A stretch of DNA of 64,000 bases from an uncultured Lentisphaeria bacterium (GTDB lineage Bacteria; Verrucomicrobiota; Lentisphaeria; Victivallales; Victivallaceae): assembly GCA_949298075.1 (NCBI GenBank), contig CASFVA010000051.1:41748-105747 (forward strand), read 5' to 3'. Shown here in pieces: positions 53,908 through 61,776 of the stretch; position 1 is the stretch's first letter, and each line of letters opens with the position of its first letter. The position numbers and the translations under genes were made by a program. The notes under the pieces were generated by a model. That model was given only the letters and a program-made list of their open reading frames with translations. It was not told the origin of the DNA and did no database searches.

Positions 53908-54006
53908 ATTATACTCCTTTGCATAAAACAATCCGGAACGCCGCCGGTACTATTCCGGCGGCTTCCGTTTAATTCCGGAGCCTGCAGCTGCCGCCCCGAC
54001 AGGCAA

Positions 54007-54903
54007 TCATCTTTCCGGAACGCGGTCTTTCAACCGGGACGATATCTGCAGAATCGCACCTGCCGCCGCAGTGACAAGTTCAGGCTCAGCCGAATCAAGA
54101 AATGAAATCAGCGCCGGCAACTCCGCCTCTCCTCCCACTTCCCCCAGCGCGGCCAAATGAAAACGAATCTGCTTTTCCTCAGCCTGGAGTCGCAGATGCT
54201 TTTTCAGGCTGACAACAATTTCATCCGCGGAAATCTTTCCATGCCTGGCCAAAGCCCACATGGCAAATACTCCGGCGATGGAATTGGGCTCGGTATTCAT
54301 AATTGTCACAAGCGACCGTCGCCTGGCTTCCGGCAAATCGGGCAGAAAACCGGCGGCATAAGCGGCAGTAGCCCGCCCGTCCTCCCGCTCCGCCAAAATC
54401 AGATCAAGGCGCTTTTCCGCTGCCGGATCGCCATTGGCCGCCAGAAGCCACAACGCATAATACTGACCGGGGCTGCCCCGGCTGATCTGCCGCCATAATT
54501 GATGACGCTCTTCAGGATCATATTTCAATCCCAGCTTGGCAGAACTTTCAAGTGCATGCAAATGACCGGGAGCGGCCGGATCCAGTGCAGCCCGATGGAA
54601 TTCCCCGACGCCATCGTAATTCCCGCCGGCAATGCGCACCCGCAATTCACCAAAACGCTCCGGCGCGGTGGTTTCACGCAATTCGAAATCAGGCCGGGGA
54701 ACGGGATCGGCCTCAGCCGCCCGAATTCTGGCATACCCCCTGCCCTCCCGGATCCGCTCACTCAATACCGCCTTGGCCCGGCGGCTCCCGTAATCGGACC
54801 AATCCACACCGGAGGCACAGCCGCCAGTCGTCACAAACAACGCAGTTGCCAGCAACAGACCGATCCAGGCGGCGGCAGCTCCTCTTTCACCGACGCTGTT
54901 CAT
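54007..54903 (-). CDS. HEAT-repeat-like lipoprotein
   Basis: 298 residues. Hydrophobic N-terminus ending VTTGGCASG (lipobox-like cysteine at about residue 29), then helical repeats, the last two clearly HEAT-like (IRFHLAALGEVGGEAELPALISFLDSAEPELVTAAAGAIL). The ATG follows the symporter stop codon directly (TGAATG), so the two are coupled. Function unknown. Confidence 0.65.
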   Translation of the reverse strand: MNSVGERGAAAAWIGLLLATALFVTTGGCASGVDWSDYGSRRAKAVLSERIREGRGYARIRAAEADPVPRPDFELRETTAPERFGELRVRIAGGNYDGVGEFHRAALDPAAPGHLHALESSAKLGLKYDPEERHQLWRQISRGSPGQYYALWLLAANGDPAAEKRLDLILAEREDGRATAAYAAGFLPDLPEARRRSLVTIMNTEPNSIAGVFAMWALARHGKISADEIVVSLKKHLRLQAEEKQIRFHLAALGEVGGEAELPALISFLDSAEPELVTAAAGAILQISSRLKDRVPER

Positions 54904-56475
54904 TCAACGCAACGTTTTGGGGTTAAAATCACTTTGTTCAACTTTATCTTTCCGGTTCCAGCGGCTCCAGATTACATAGCGCCGGGTTTGGGGATCGGCG
55001 CCGCCGGTCAGCAAACTGTATCCATAGGCAACCACAAGAATGGTAATGGTGGTCGGCAGGGCGACCAGCATAAAACTCCAACGCTCACTCGGTTCCGCGA
55101 GCAGATAACGGAAAATATAGGAATAAATCACTACCGGAGCACCCACAATCAAACCGATAACCATCCCCCTGGCACTGGTCCGGTAGGTCAACAACCCCAG
55201 TAGGAAAATGGCGCTGGTAAATGTTCCAATCATGCCAAGAATCACATTGGAAACCTCAAGCAGCGGGATGTCCCTGCCGCCAAAAATCATCAGAATGCTC
55301 AATCCGAAAACGCAGGCGATCGTACCAATGGCAAAAGTGGAAAGCTTGGCTGCCTTCACATAGTGCTGGTCGTCGCGATTGGTGACCAAAACCCGCTGAT
55401 AAACGTCTTTGACCCACACCGTGGCCAAAGAGTTTTCCACGGCGCTAATGGTCGACATCACCGCCGCCATAATACCGGCCACCAGAATCCCCCGGGTCCC
55501 GACCGGCAGGTAATGCGAGATGAAGTGACAGAACGCATTGTCTCCATCGGAATTCGACGCCAATTCCGGATGCAGAACTTTGAAATATGCAAATACCGCC
55601 AAACCGGAAAAATAAAATATGAAACAAATAAACGGATTGCAGATCGTCGAGGTACTGATGGCCCGGGTCACCTCTTTAAAATTTTTACAGGTCATGCAAC
55701 GCTGCAGATTGATTTGTTCGGTGGCCGGCAGAAACATGGCAAACGGCAGACCAATCAGCCACGGCCAGATCGTAATACGCTCAGTCATGGAAATGTCCCA
55801 AAAACCGGAATCCGGTCCAATGTTGAACGTACGATGATTTTCCTGAGCGATTTCCCAAATACCACCGATTCCTCCGGGCAATTCCCAGGCCACCACGCCA
55901 ATGACCAGCAACACTCCGCCCAGCAGAACCACAAATTGCATCACGTCAGTCCAGATGGTGGCTTCCATGCCGCCGAAATAGGTGTAAATGGTTGAAACCA
56001 CCCCAGTCAGCAAAATCGCAGTAAAAGCTGAGATGCCGAATGTGTGAGTCAGCAGCATGGCCGTAGCGTACAAGACCACTCCGAGATAAAGGCATCTGGC
56101 CACCAGGAACAGACTTCCGCAGATAATCCGAACCGTTACAGAAAAGCGTTTTTCCAAATATTCATTGATAGTCCACAATTTCATATCGTAGAAAAAACGG
56201 AGAAAAACAAACAGCATCACCGGCAGAGCCAAAATATTGATGATTCCGCCTAAAGTCAGGGTGCAGCCGAAATTAAAAGCCTCCCCGGGCATGGCAATAT
56301 AGCTTATGGAACTGAAGAGCGCGGCAAACAGCGCAATGGCTACCGGGAGCCACTTCATATTGCGTCCGGCCAGAAAATACTGCTCAGTGGTGGTTTGCCT
56401 GGCATGCTTGCGGCATCCCAGCAAAACGCTGAACAGAAGATATATTCCAATAACGATGTAATCAATATAGTTCAT
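54904..56475 (-). CDS. sodium:solute symporter (SSS family)
   Basis: 523 residues, about 13-14 membrane helices. N-terminal DYIVIGIYLLFSVLLGCRKHARQTTTEQYFLAGRN, SSISYIAMPGEAF and the YTYFGGMEATIWTDVMQF segment are family hallmarks. TGGAG lies before the ATG. SSS members take up sugars, sialic acid or carboxylates with sodium; beside an N-acetylneuraminate-lyase-like gene a sialic acid or related acid is plausible but not proven. Confidence 0.9.
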   Translation of the reverse strand: MNYIDYIVIGIYLLFSVLLGCRKHARQTTTEQYFLAGRNMKWLPVAIALFAALFSSISYIAMPGEAFNFGCTLTLGGIINILALPVMLFVFLRFFYDMKLWTINEYLEKRFSVTVRIICGSLFLVARCLYLGVVLYATAMLLTHTFGISAFTAILLTGVVSTIYTYFGGMEATIWTDVMQFVVLLGGVLLVIGVVAWELPGGIGGIWEIAQENHRTFNIGPDSGFWDISMTERITIWPWLIGLPFAMFLPATEQINLQRCMTCKNFKEVTRAISTSTICNPFICFIFYFSGLAVFAYFKVLHPELASNSDGDNAFCHFISHYLPVGTRGILVAGIMAAVMSTISAVENSLATVWVKDVYQRVLVTNRDDQHYVKAAKLSTFAIGTIACVFGLSILMIFGGRDIPLLEVSNVILGMIGTFTSAIFLLGLLTYRTSARGMVIGLIVGAPVVIYSYIFRYLLAEPSERWSFMLVALPTTITILVVAYGYSLLTGGADPQTRRYVIWSRWNRKDKVEQSDFNPKTLR

Positions 56476-56659
56476 ATTTCACTCCAGTGAAGGGCACATA
56501 CAAATGAAAAGAACGACACAGGTTAATCTGATCGGATTCCCCCGGCCATTGGCAATCGGATCGCCTCCAGGCGCACAGTTCGGAGCAGTGGCGGGCAGTC
56601 CAATTCGTCACAGACAGTCCGTCACGCCGTCAATCCGGACGGGGAAGGCACTTTACTTG

Positions 56660-56695
56660 AAAAAACGCTCAACGGCCCGGCCTGGCGATTTGAGC
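56660..56695 (-). terminator. Rho-independent terminator after the aldolase gene
   Basis: On the minus strand GCTCAA and TTGAGC arms enclose a GC-rich 17-nt segment (itself GGCC-rich) and are followed by G and six T. It would end or weaken transcription between the aldolase and the symporter, so the downstream genes probably depend on readthrough or a second promoter in the 239-nt gap. Confidence 0.7.
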
Positions 56696-56714
56696 ACAAA
56701 CCGGGCAACTGCGT

Positions 56715-57617
56715 TCAACCGATGTACTCATCCAGGCCGGCTTCAGAAAGTTCGCGCCGGAACTGTTGTTCATCGGCCGGAGAAAGTGGTTTTACCGGAG
56801 CGCGCATCGGGCCCATATCAATGCCGGCAAATTTCATAAACGTCTTAATGGAATGCAGCCCATACCTGCCGCTGATCGCCACAGCCCGGTGAGCGATGGC
56901 CATCATTGAACGCGCCTTATCCAGATTTCCGGCGTTGAAAGCATCAAGAACTCCGTTGTAAACCCGGGGCAGATAATTGTAAGTAGTGCCGACTCCAGCA
57001 GTGGCGCCCATGGCCAAAGCCCCAAGCAGCATTTCATCCCGCCCGAACATCATCTGAATGCGGTCAGAAAGTGCAATGCAGCGGGCGAATTCGCAGAGAT
57101 TTTCGTTCGTGAATTTCACTCCGGCAAAATTTGGCACCTCATCCAGCATGATTTTGAGAAAATCGACCATGGAAACATGGCAGCCGGTCATTCCGGGAGC
57201 ATGGTAAATATACAGTGGACGTCCTTCGCAGGCCGGAGCAATGCTTTTCACGAAATCGGCCAAATCCCGCGCCCGCGTCGGAGGAAAATAAAACGGGGCA
57301 ATCACACACATGGCCTCGGCGCCGATGTTGACTGCGTGTGCAGCCAATTCCCGGCAGTCCTCAGCACAGCAGGAGCCGCAGTTAACAATCACCGGAATCC
57401 GTCCGGCCGCCGCCTTGACGTACGCTTCAGCAATGGTTTTCCTTTCCGCCATAGTCAGGGCAGTGAATTCCCCGGTCGAACCGTTGACAAAAAGACCAAC
57501 AAAGCGGTTTTTTATAGTGTAATCCACGAATGGCGCCACCATCTCCGGCGCAATGGAGCCATCAGCGTGCATAGGGGTATAGACCGGTGAAACCAGTCCG
57601 TTAAATTTGTGAAACAT
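56715..57617 (-). CDS. N-acetylneuraminate lyase/dihydrodipicolinate synthase family aldolase
   Basis: 300 residues, class I aldolase TIM barrel. FVNGSTGEFTALTMAERK, the tyrosine in PLYIYHAPGMTG and the Schiff-base lysine in FAGVKFTNENL are all present. The YIYHAPGMTG style is nearer NanA than DapA. It would cleave sialic acid to ManNAc and pyruvate, or act on another keto-deoxy sugar acid. AAAGG lies 8 nt before the ATG. Confidence 0.85.
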   Translation of the reverse strand: MFHKFNGLVSPVYTPMHADGSIAPEMVAPFVDYTIKNRFVGLFVNGSTGEFTALTMAERKTIAEAYVKAAAGRIPVIVNCGSCCAEDCRELAAHAVNIGAEAMCVIAPFYFPPTRARDLADFVKSIAPACEGRPLYIYHAPGMTGCHVSMVDFLKIMLDEVPNFAGVKFTNENLCEFARCIALSDRIQMMFGRDEMLLGALAMGATAGVGTTYNYLPRVYNGVLDAFNAGNLDKARSMMAIAHRAVAISGRYGLHSIKTFMKFAGIDMGPMRAPVKPLSPADEQQFRRELSEAGLDEYIG

Positions 57618-57703
57618 TACGAATACCTTTGATTTAAATAAGTTGCCGGCGTTGGTCGCTCATCCGGGCCTCGGCTCAGGCAGTGCAGAACTTCTTCGCT
57701 GCC

Positions 57704-57770
57704 CCGTTCCGTCAGCGGCAGACGCAACGGAACGGAGCAGAATCCATGCGCCGCGCCCTCGGCGCGGCGT
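57704..57770. repeat. two adjacent hairpins in the sialidase-aldolase gap
   Basis: CCGTTCCGT (57704-57712) / ACGGAACGG (57727-57735), and GCGCCGCGCC-ctc-GGCGCGGCG (57748-57769). Both are strong stems without a T-run in a 170-nt intercistronic gap; they may set the relative mRNA levels of the neighbours. Confidence 0.55.
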
Positions 57771-57787
57771 CAACCGGGACCCGATTT

Positions 57788-59458
57788 TTACGGACGGAAA
57801 AACGCGCCTTCCAGGAAACAGTTGTCATGCTCGGTGTCTGTGAAGTAATAAACACAGAACACCTCGCCGTTATCCAGCTCAATTGCCACCGGATAACCGA
57901 TGTCGCCATTGCGTCCATTATTACGGATGATTATCTCGTTGTCCATATCCCAGGTCAAGCCGCCATCCTTGCTGACGCAGGCACGAACCCCCATAGGCTC
58001 GTACCGATAACCATAGGTGGCCAACAAACGTCCATCCTTGAGCGGAAGCAAATGCTGCGGAAAGCCGCGTACCGGTGTCTTGACCGGTTCCGACCAGGTC
58101 TTGCCGCCGTCAGAGGACCGGCTGATGCGCATGTAACCATCTCCCGGAGGCGGCACCCGGATCGCAGTTACCAAAGTACCATCCGCCAAAATAGCGGTAT
58201 GGGGCTCCTCATAACTGCCCTCGCCCCGATTCAGAGAAGACTCACCGACCAGACCGATCCGCTTCCAGTCTTTGGCATCAGCACTGCCGTGCCAGAAATA
58301 CACCTGACGTTTACCATTGTCATTGCCGAGCGACGGCTGCCCGAATGAACCATCCGGAAACACCACCGGGCCATGCGGTGCAAAAGCCGGAACTTTGATC
58401 GGGGCGCTGAAAGTCATGCCCCCGTCGTCAGAAAAAAGGTAACGGCAACCACCGAAATTTTTCTCACCGACCGCTTTGATATAAGCTGAGGCTCCGGGGA
58501 ACTGATTTTTGGTATCCTGATAGGCCATCCAACTGTTCCAACCGCCATGGGTGACCAGCACCCGGCCGTCAGCCAAAGTTTGAATGGAGGGGTCGCGCTC
58601 GTCACTGGCCGTATCTGATATGGAAACAGGAGCTGACCAGTTGGTGCCGCCATCCTTGCTATACACAATGCAGATCCGTCCGTAAGGGCAGACATGAGCC
58701 TGGCCTTCCCTGAACACCGCAGCCAAGGTTCCATCCGGCAGTTCAGCCACGCCGGGAAAAGCGAAGTGGCGACCGTTCATCGCGGCAACCGTCACATGCC
58801 GGACGCCCTTGGTAACAGCAACCATTTTGGGCAGGTCTAGCGGGGTTGCGCTGCTGAACGGAGTCGTAATCCGGAGGTTGCGGATCATTCCATTGAACCC
58901 GCGATCCGATTTCCCAAGCGAGGTCGATCCGAGCATGAAGCGCAACCCGCTCAACTTGATTCCTTCCGGCAACCGGATGGCCTCGCTCTTACCGTCAAAC
59001 GTCATTGAGGCGCCGCCTTGAGCCGGATCAATCACAACCGCGACTTGATACCAGGCGCCCTTTTTATTTGCCGGAATGGGGAAAACCGCCTGCTTGTAGG
59101 CACCTTTTTTGCCGTTGAGCAACAGTTTTACCATGTGAACCGCGCCGCTGGCATCCATATGAACCGAAATCGGATTGCTGTCAAACAAACGCGGGAACGA
59201 ATTGCTCTGAGCCTGATCAGGTGAAAATTCGAACTCAATCTTGGCCCCTTTGGAAAAATCGAAGGTGCCGGGCAACTGCGCTGACGTCGCCTCTTTTCCT
59301 GCCGCCTTGAATTTGAGTGTTTCGCCCCAAACGTCTTTAATGACCTCGGGCGAACGCTCTCCCGGCGTCAGGTTTTCGGGAGTCACCAGCAATTCGGCGG
59401 CGGCCAAAGCTCCGCCGGCCAGCGCCGCAAACAACAGAACAGATGTTTTCAAACACAT
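57788..59458 (-). CDS. secreted BNR-repeat sialidase-like enzyme with N-terminal LamG-like domain
   Basis: 556 residues from ATG 59458 (AGGTGA upstream; the GTG at 59467 is the alternative). Signal peptide to about residue 20 (LAAAE), a LamG-like beta-sandwich (about 20-205) and a six-bladed propeller (about 215-550). Asp boxes are seen as SKDGGTNW, SDDGGMTF, SSDGGKTW and SKDGGLTW. The F/Y-R-I-P motif that supplies the first catalytic arginine of GH33 sialidases reads FAFPGV here, so it is probably not a canonical GH33 sialidase. Other BNR_2 hydrolases remain possible. Context: NAL-like aldolase and SSS symporter follow. Confidence 0.85.
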   Translation of the reverse strand: MCLKTSVLLFAALAGGALAAAELLVTPENLTPGERSPEVIKDVWGETLKFKAAGKEATSAQLPGTFDFSKGAKIEFEFSPDQAQSNSFPRLFDSNPISVHMDASGAVHMVKLLLNGKKGAYKQAVFPIPANKKGAWYQVAVVIDPAQGGASMTFDGKSEAIRLPEGIKLSGLRFMLGSTSLGKSDRGFNGMIRNLRITTPFSSATPLDLPKMVAVTKGVRHVTVAAMNGRHFAFPGVAELPDGTLAAVFREGQAHVCPYGRICIVYSKDGGTNWSAPVSISDTASDERDPSIQTLADGRVLVTHGGWNSWMAYQDTKNQFPGASAYIKAVGEKNFGGCRYLFSDDGGMTFSAPIKVPAFAPHGPVVFPDGSFGQPSLGNDNGKRQVYFWHGSADAKDWKRIGLVGESSLNRGEGSYEEPHTAILADGTLVTAIRVPPPGDGYMRISRSSDGGKTWSEPVKTPVRGFPQHLLPLKDGRLLATYGYRYEPMGVRACVSKDGGLTWDMDNEIIIRNNGRNGDIGYPVAIELDNGEVFCVYYFTDTEHDNCFLEGAFFRP

Positions 59459-59527
59459 AAATATCACCTGTGATTGTACTGTAATAAATTTTAAATGGCT
59501 GCTTTATCTCATCCCGGAAACCAAGCC

Positions 59528-60115
59528 TCAGGGCGTTGTGATCTTCACATTGCGGATCGAGCCGGAAAACCCCCGGGTGGACTTGCCCAGTGCCGTTGAC
59601 CCCAGAACAAATCTTACTTTATCAAGTTGGGCACCGGCCGGTATTTCAATCCGACGGGGCAAGGTATTATCAAGCTGGAACCGCGCGGTCTTCGCGGCGG
59701 GATCAATTGTCACGGTCACTTTGTGCCATTGATCGTCCTGGTCGGGCAATTTTGCCATAACCTGCTTGTATTTCTTGTCTGCACCATTGAGCAGCAGCTT
59801 TACCGCCCGCCCCTCTTTCTCGGAATCAAAGAGCTGAATGGAAATGTCACGATTGTCCAAAATCCGGGGGAAAGTGTTGGTCTGAGTTTTGTCAGCTTTA
59901 AATTCCAGTTCGATATCAGCGCCCTTGCTGAGATCGAAAACCGTCGGAATCAGAGCGGCGGAGGCGGTGGTGTCCCCAGCCTTGAACACCAGAGCATTAT
60001 CCTCCAGCGACGGAGAAATATCACCGGTTTGCAGATTTTCCACATCAAGTGTATATTCCGCAGCCCCCAACAGACTCCCCGCAGCCAAAACTGCTGCAAT
60101 CATCGACTTTTTCAT
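59528..60115 (-). CDS. secreted stand-alone LamG-like protein
   Basis: 195 residues with a signal peptide (cleavage near LLGAAEY). The mature part is the same domain as the N-terminus of the adjacent sialidase-like enzyme: FDLSKGADIELEFKADKTQ against FDFSKGAKIEFEFSPDQAQ, and both end LGKS-x-RGF-x-G-x-IRN-(V/L)-(K/R)-ITTP. It probably binds glycan. AAGGAG precedes the ATG. The gene lies 69 nt upstream of the enzyme gene. Confidence 0.85.
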   Translation of the reverse strand: MKKSMIAAVLAAGSLLGAAEYTLDVENLQTGDISPSLEDNALVFKAGDTTASAALIPTVFDLSKGADIELEFKADKTQTNTFPRILDNRDISIQLFDSEKEGRAVKLLLNGADKKYKQVMAKLPDQDDQWHKVTVTIDPAAKTARFQLDNTLPRRIEIPAGAQLDKVRFVLGSTALGKSTRGFSGSIRNVKITTP

Positions 60116-60163
60116 GAATTTTTCTCCTTGTGTTTTGATTAAAGTAAAAGTCTATGTGTCAAA

Positions 60164-60967
60164 TCATGGTTTGCCATTTTTGTTATGCCAGCTATTGGGC
60201 CAGAACAGGTGATTGAGACACCACTCGGTTTCATCATCAGTCATTTCAAAGACAGTTTGCGATTCACAATGTCCATCCGCCCAGACGATGTTGGTGGAAT
60301 CAGAATGAATATATCCAACCCGTCCGGTGTTTTCCCGGATCTGCACCGGGCCGTTGATTCCTTTGTTGAAGCCGTCGTAGACATTGTTAACCAGCCAGTT
60401 CTGATCAATATCGAAAAACAGGGCTTTACGGGATGAAATACCGATCTTATTGGCATTGACAAACAGGGTCGGATCTTTGGACTCAGTTGAAAAATTGGTG
60501 ATCGGTCCGTAAAAAATCGTGGTATTGGCCGGATAGCTGTGGACCACGACCTCCTTATCGCCATTAGGCCCGTCATAAAGAGCACAGCTGTTTGACGGGA
60601 TGGAACTTTTGAGCGCGGCCGAAACCGGACATTCAAAAACTTTATTGCTGCTCCCCAAATACGGGAAAAGCGCATCGGGCAGCGGCAGCTGTTTGTTGTT
60701 CTTGGTGTAATAGACTGCTTTTGGGTAAAAACCGGAATAATCACCGAGATAACTGCTGGTCGCAACACCCAACTGTTTCATATTGGCCATGCACTTGGAT
60801 TTTACCGCAACCGACCGGGCGTTCTGAAGAGCCGGCAACAGCATGGACGCCAGAATGGCGATGATCGCAATAACTACCAGCAATTCAATCAGGGTAAAAT
60901 GAGGCATTTTTCCAATTTTCACCGCAGATCCAGGATAATTGCATGCAATTTTCTTCAAGACACTCAT
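60164..60967 (-). CDS. pilin-like protein with H-x9-D-G motif
   Basis: 267 residues from ATG 60967 (GGAG 6 nt upstream; TTG 60979 and ATG 60973 are alternatives). The class III leader is [29 protein letters not shown], and the C-terminal part has [13 protein letters not shown], the H-x9-D-G motif. Such proteins are multiplied in Lentisphaerae and Planctomycetes genomes, often next to glycan-degrading genes. Probably secreted and envelope-bound by a type II/IV pilus-like system. It starts 22 nt after gntR. Confidence 0.88.
   Translation of the reverse strand: MSVLKKIACNYPGSAVKIGKMPHFTLIELLVVIAIIAILASMLLPALQNARSVAVKSKCMANMKQLGVATSSYLGDYSGFYPKAVYYTKNNKQLPLPDALFPYLGSSNKVFECPVSAALKSSIPSNSCALYDGPNGDKEVVVHSYPANTTIFYGPITNFSTESKDPTLFVNANKIGISSRKALFFDIDQNWLVNNVYDGFNKGINGPVQIRENTGRVGYIHSDSTNIVWADGHCESQTVFEMTDDETEWCLNHLFWPNSWHNKNGKP
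60937..60950. promoter_or_regulatory. 14-bp palindrome AATTGCATGCAATT
   Basis: Perfect palindrome inside the first codons of the pilin-like gene, 17 nt downstream of its start codon. The core TTGCATGCAA is identical to the one in the gntR promoter, so it is a candidate operator for that regulator. Confidence 0.6.
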
Positions 60968-60989
60968 TTCCATCTCCAAATTTTTGAAT

Positions 60990-61649
60990 TTATTTTAGAA
61001 AGGTCTTTACCAAAACGTCCCTGGCTTTGGAAATGTGGGAAGCCATTCGTCGGGTAGCCGCTTTAACATCACCGGATTCAATGGCATCAACAATCGCCGA
61101 ATGCTCCCTGAAAATCACCCGGTTGCTGCGACCGTGAAACGCCCGGTTGCGAAACTGATCAAGCGTTGAGTTGAAAAGCATAAGAATAATGAAACTGTTG
61201 CGGGCAAACCGGCTGATGACGTCCGAACCGCAGGAATTGAAGATCATGTTGTGGAAATCCCGGTCAGCCAACTGCTTATCAACTCCGTTGTTTATTCTCA
61301 GACGCTCACAGCATTCCCGCAGCCGCGCTATAATCTCCGGTGAGGCTCCGGATTGAGTAAGTTTTTCAGTTGCAATAACTTCAAGAGCTTCGCGCAACTC
61401 ATACATATTGCATAGCTCCTCAATGGAAATCCTGCGCACCCGGCATCCGGCGTTCCGGGTAGACTCGGCAATTCCGGCCTGTACCAGACGCACCAGCACT
61501 TCGCGTATCACGGTGCGCGAAACATTGTAGCGTATTGCCAAAGTATTGGCAACAAGCTTGTCACCACCCACAATATTACCGAGCCGCATATCCTGCAGAA
61601 TATTCTGAAACACCAGTTCGGTATTGAGGCCTCTTGTTTTGGCGACCAT
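60990..61649 (-). CDS. GntR-family regulator with FCD ligand-binding domain
   Basis: 219 residues. Winged helix at residues about 10-75 ([39 protein letters not shown]) and an all-helical FCD domain after it with [22 protein letters not shown] and [12 protein letters not shown] supplying the metal/ligand histidines. FCD regulators sense sugar acids or other carboxylates, which fits the following aldolase and symporter. Strong promoter with an internal palindrome suggests autoregulation. Confidence 0.95.
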   Translation of the reverse strand: MVAKTRGLNTELVFQNILQDMRLGNIVGGDKLVANTLAIRYNVSRTVIREVLVRLVQAGIAESTRNAGCRVRRISIEELCNMYELREALEVIATEKLTQSGASPEIIARLRECCERLRINNGVDKQLADRDFHNMIFNSCGSDVISRFARNSFIILMLFNSTLDQFRNRAFHGRSNRVIFREHSAIVDAIESGDVKAATRRMASHISKARDVLVKTFLK

Positions 61650-61689
61650 GAAAAATTCCCCAGCCCTGCTGTATAATTACACACTATAT

Positions 61690-61718
61690 ACTATAGCAAG
61701 TTGCATGCAATTTGTCAA
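61690..61718 (-). promoter_or_regulatory. gntR promoter with embedded operator
   Basis: On the minus strand TTGACA (61718-61713), 17-nt spacer, TATAGT (61695-61690) with a TGC extended -10. The spacer contains the perfect palindrome TTGCATGCAA (61701-61710), placed to block polymerase. Leader of about 34 nt. Confidence 0.8.
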
Positions 61719-61776
61719 GAAAAAAAACGAAAAAAAACGCTTTTTAAACATCCAGACGTTGAAAAATAACCTGCAT

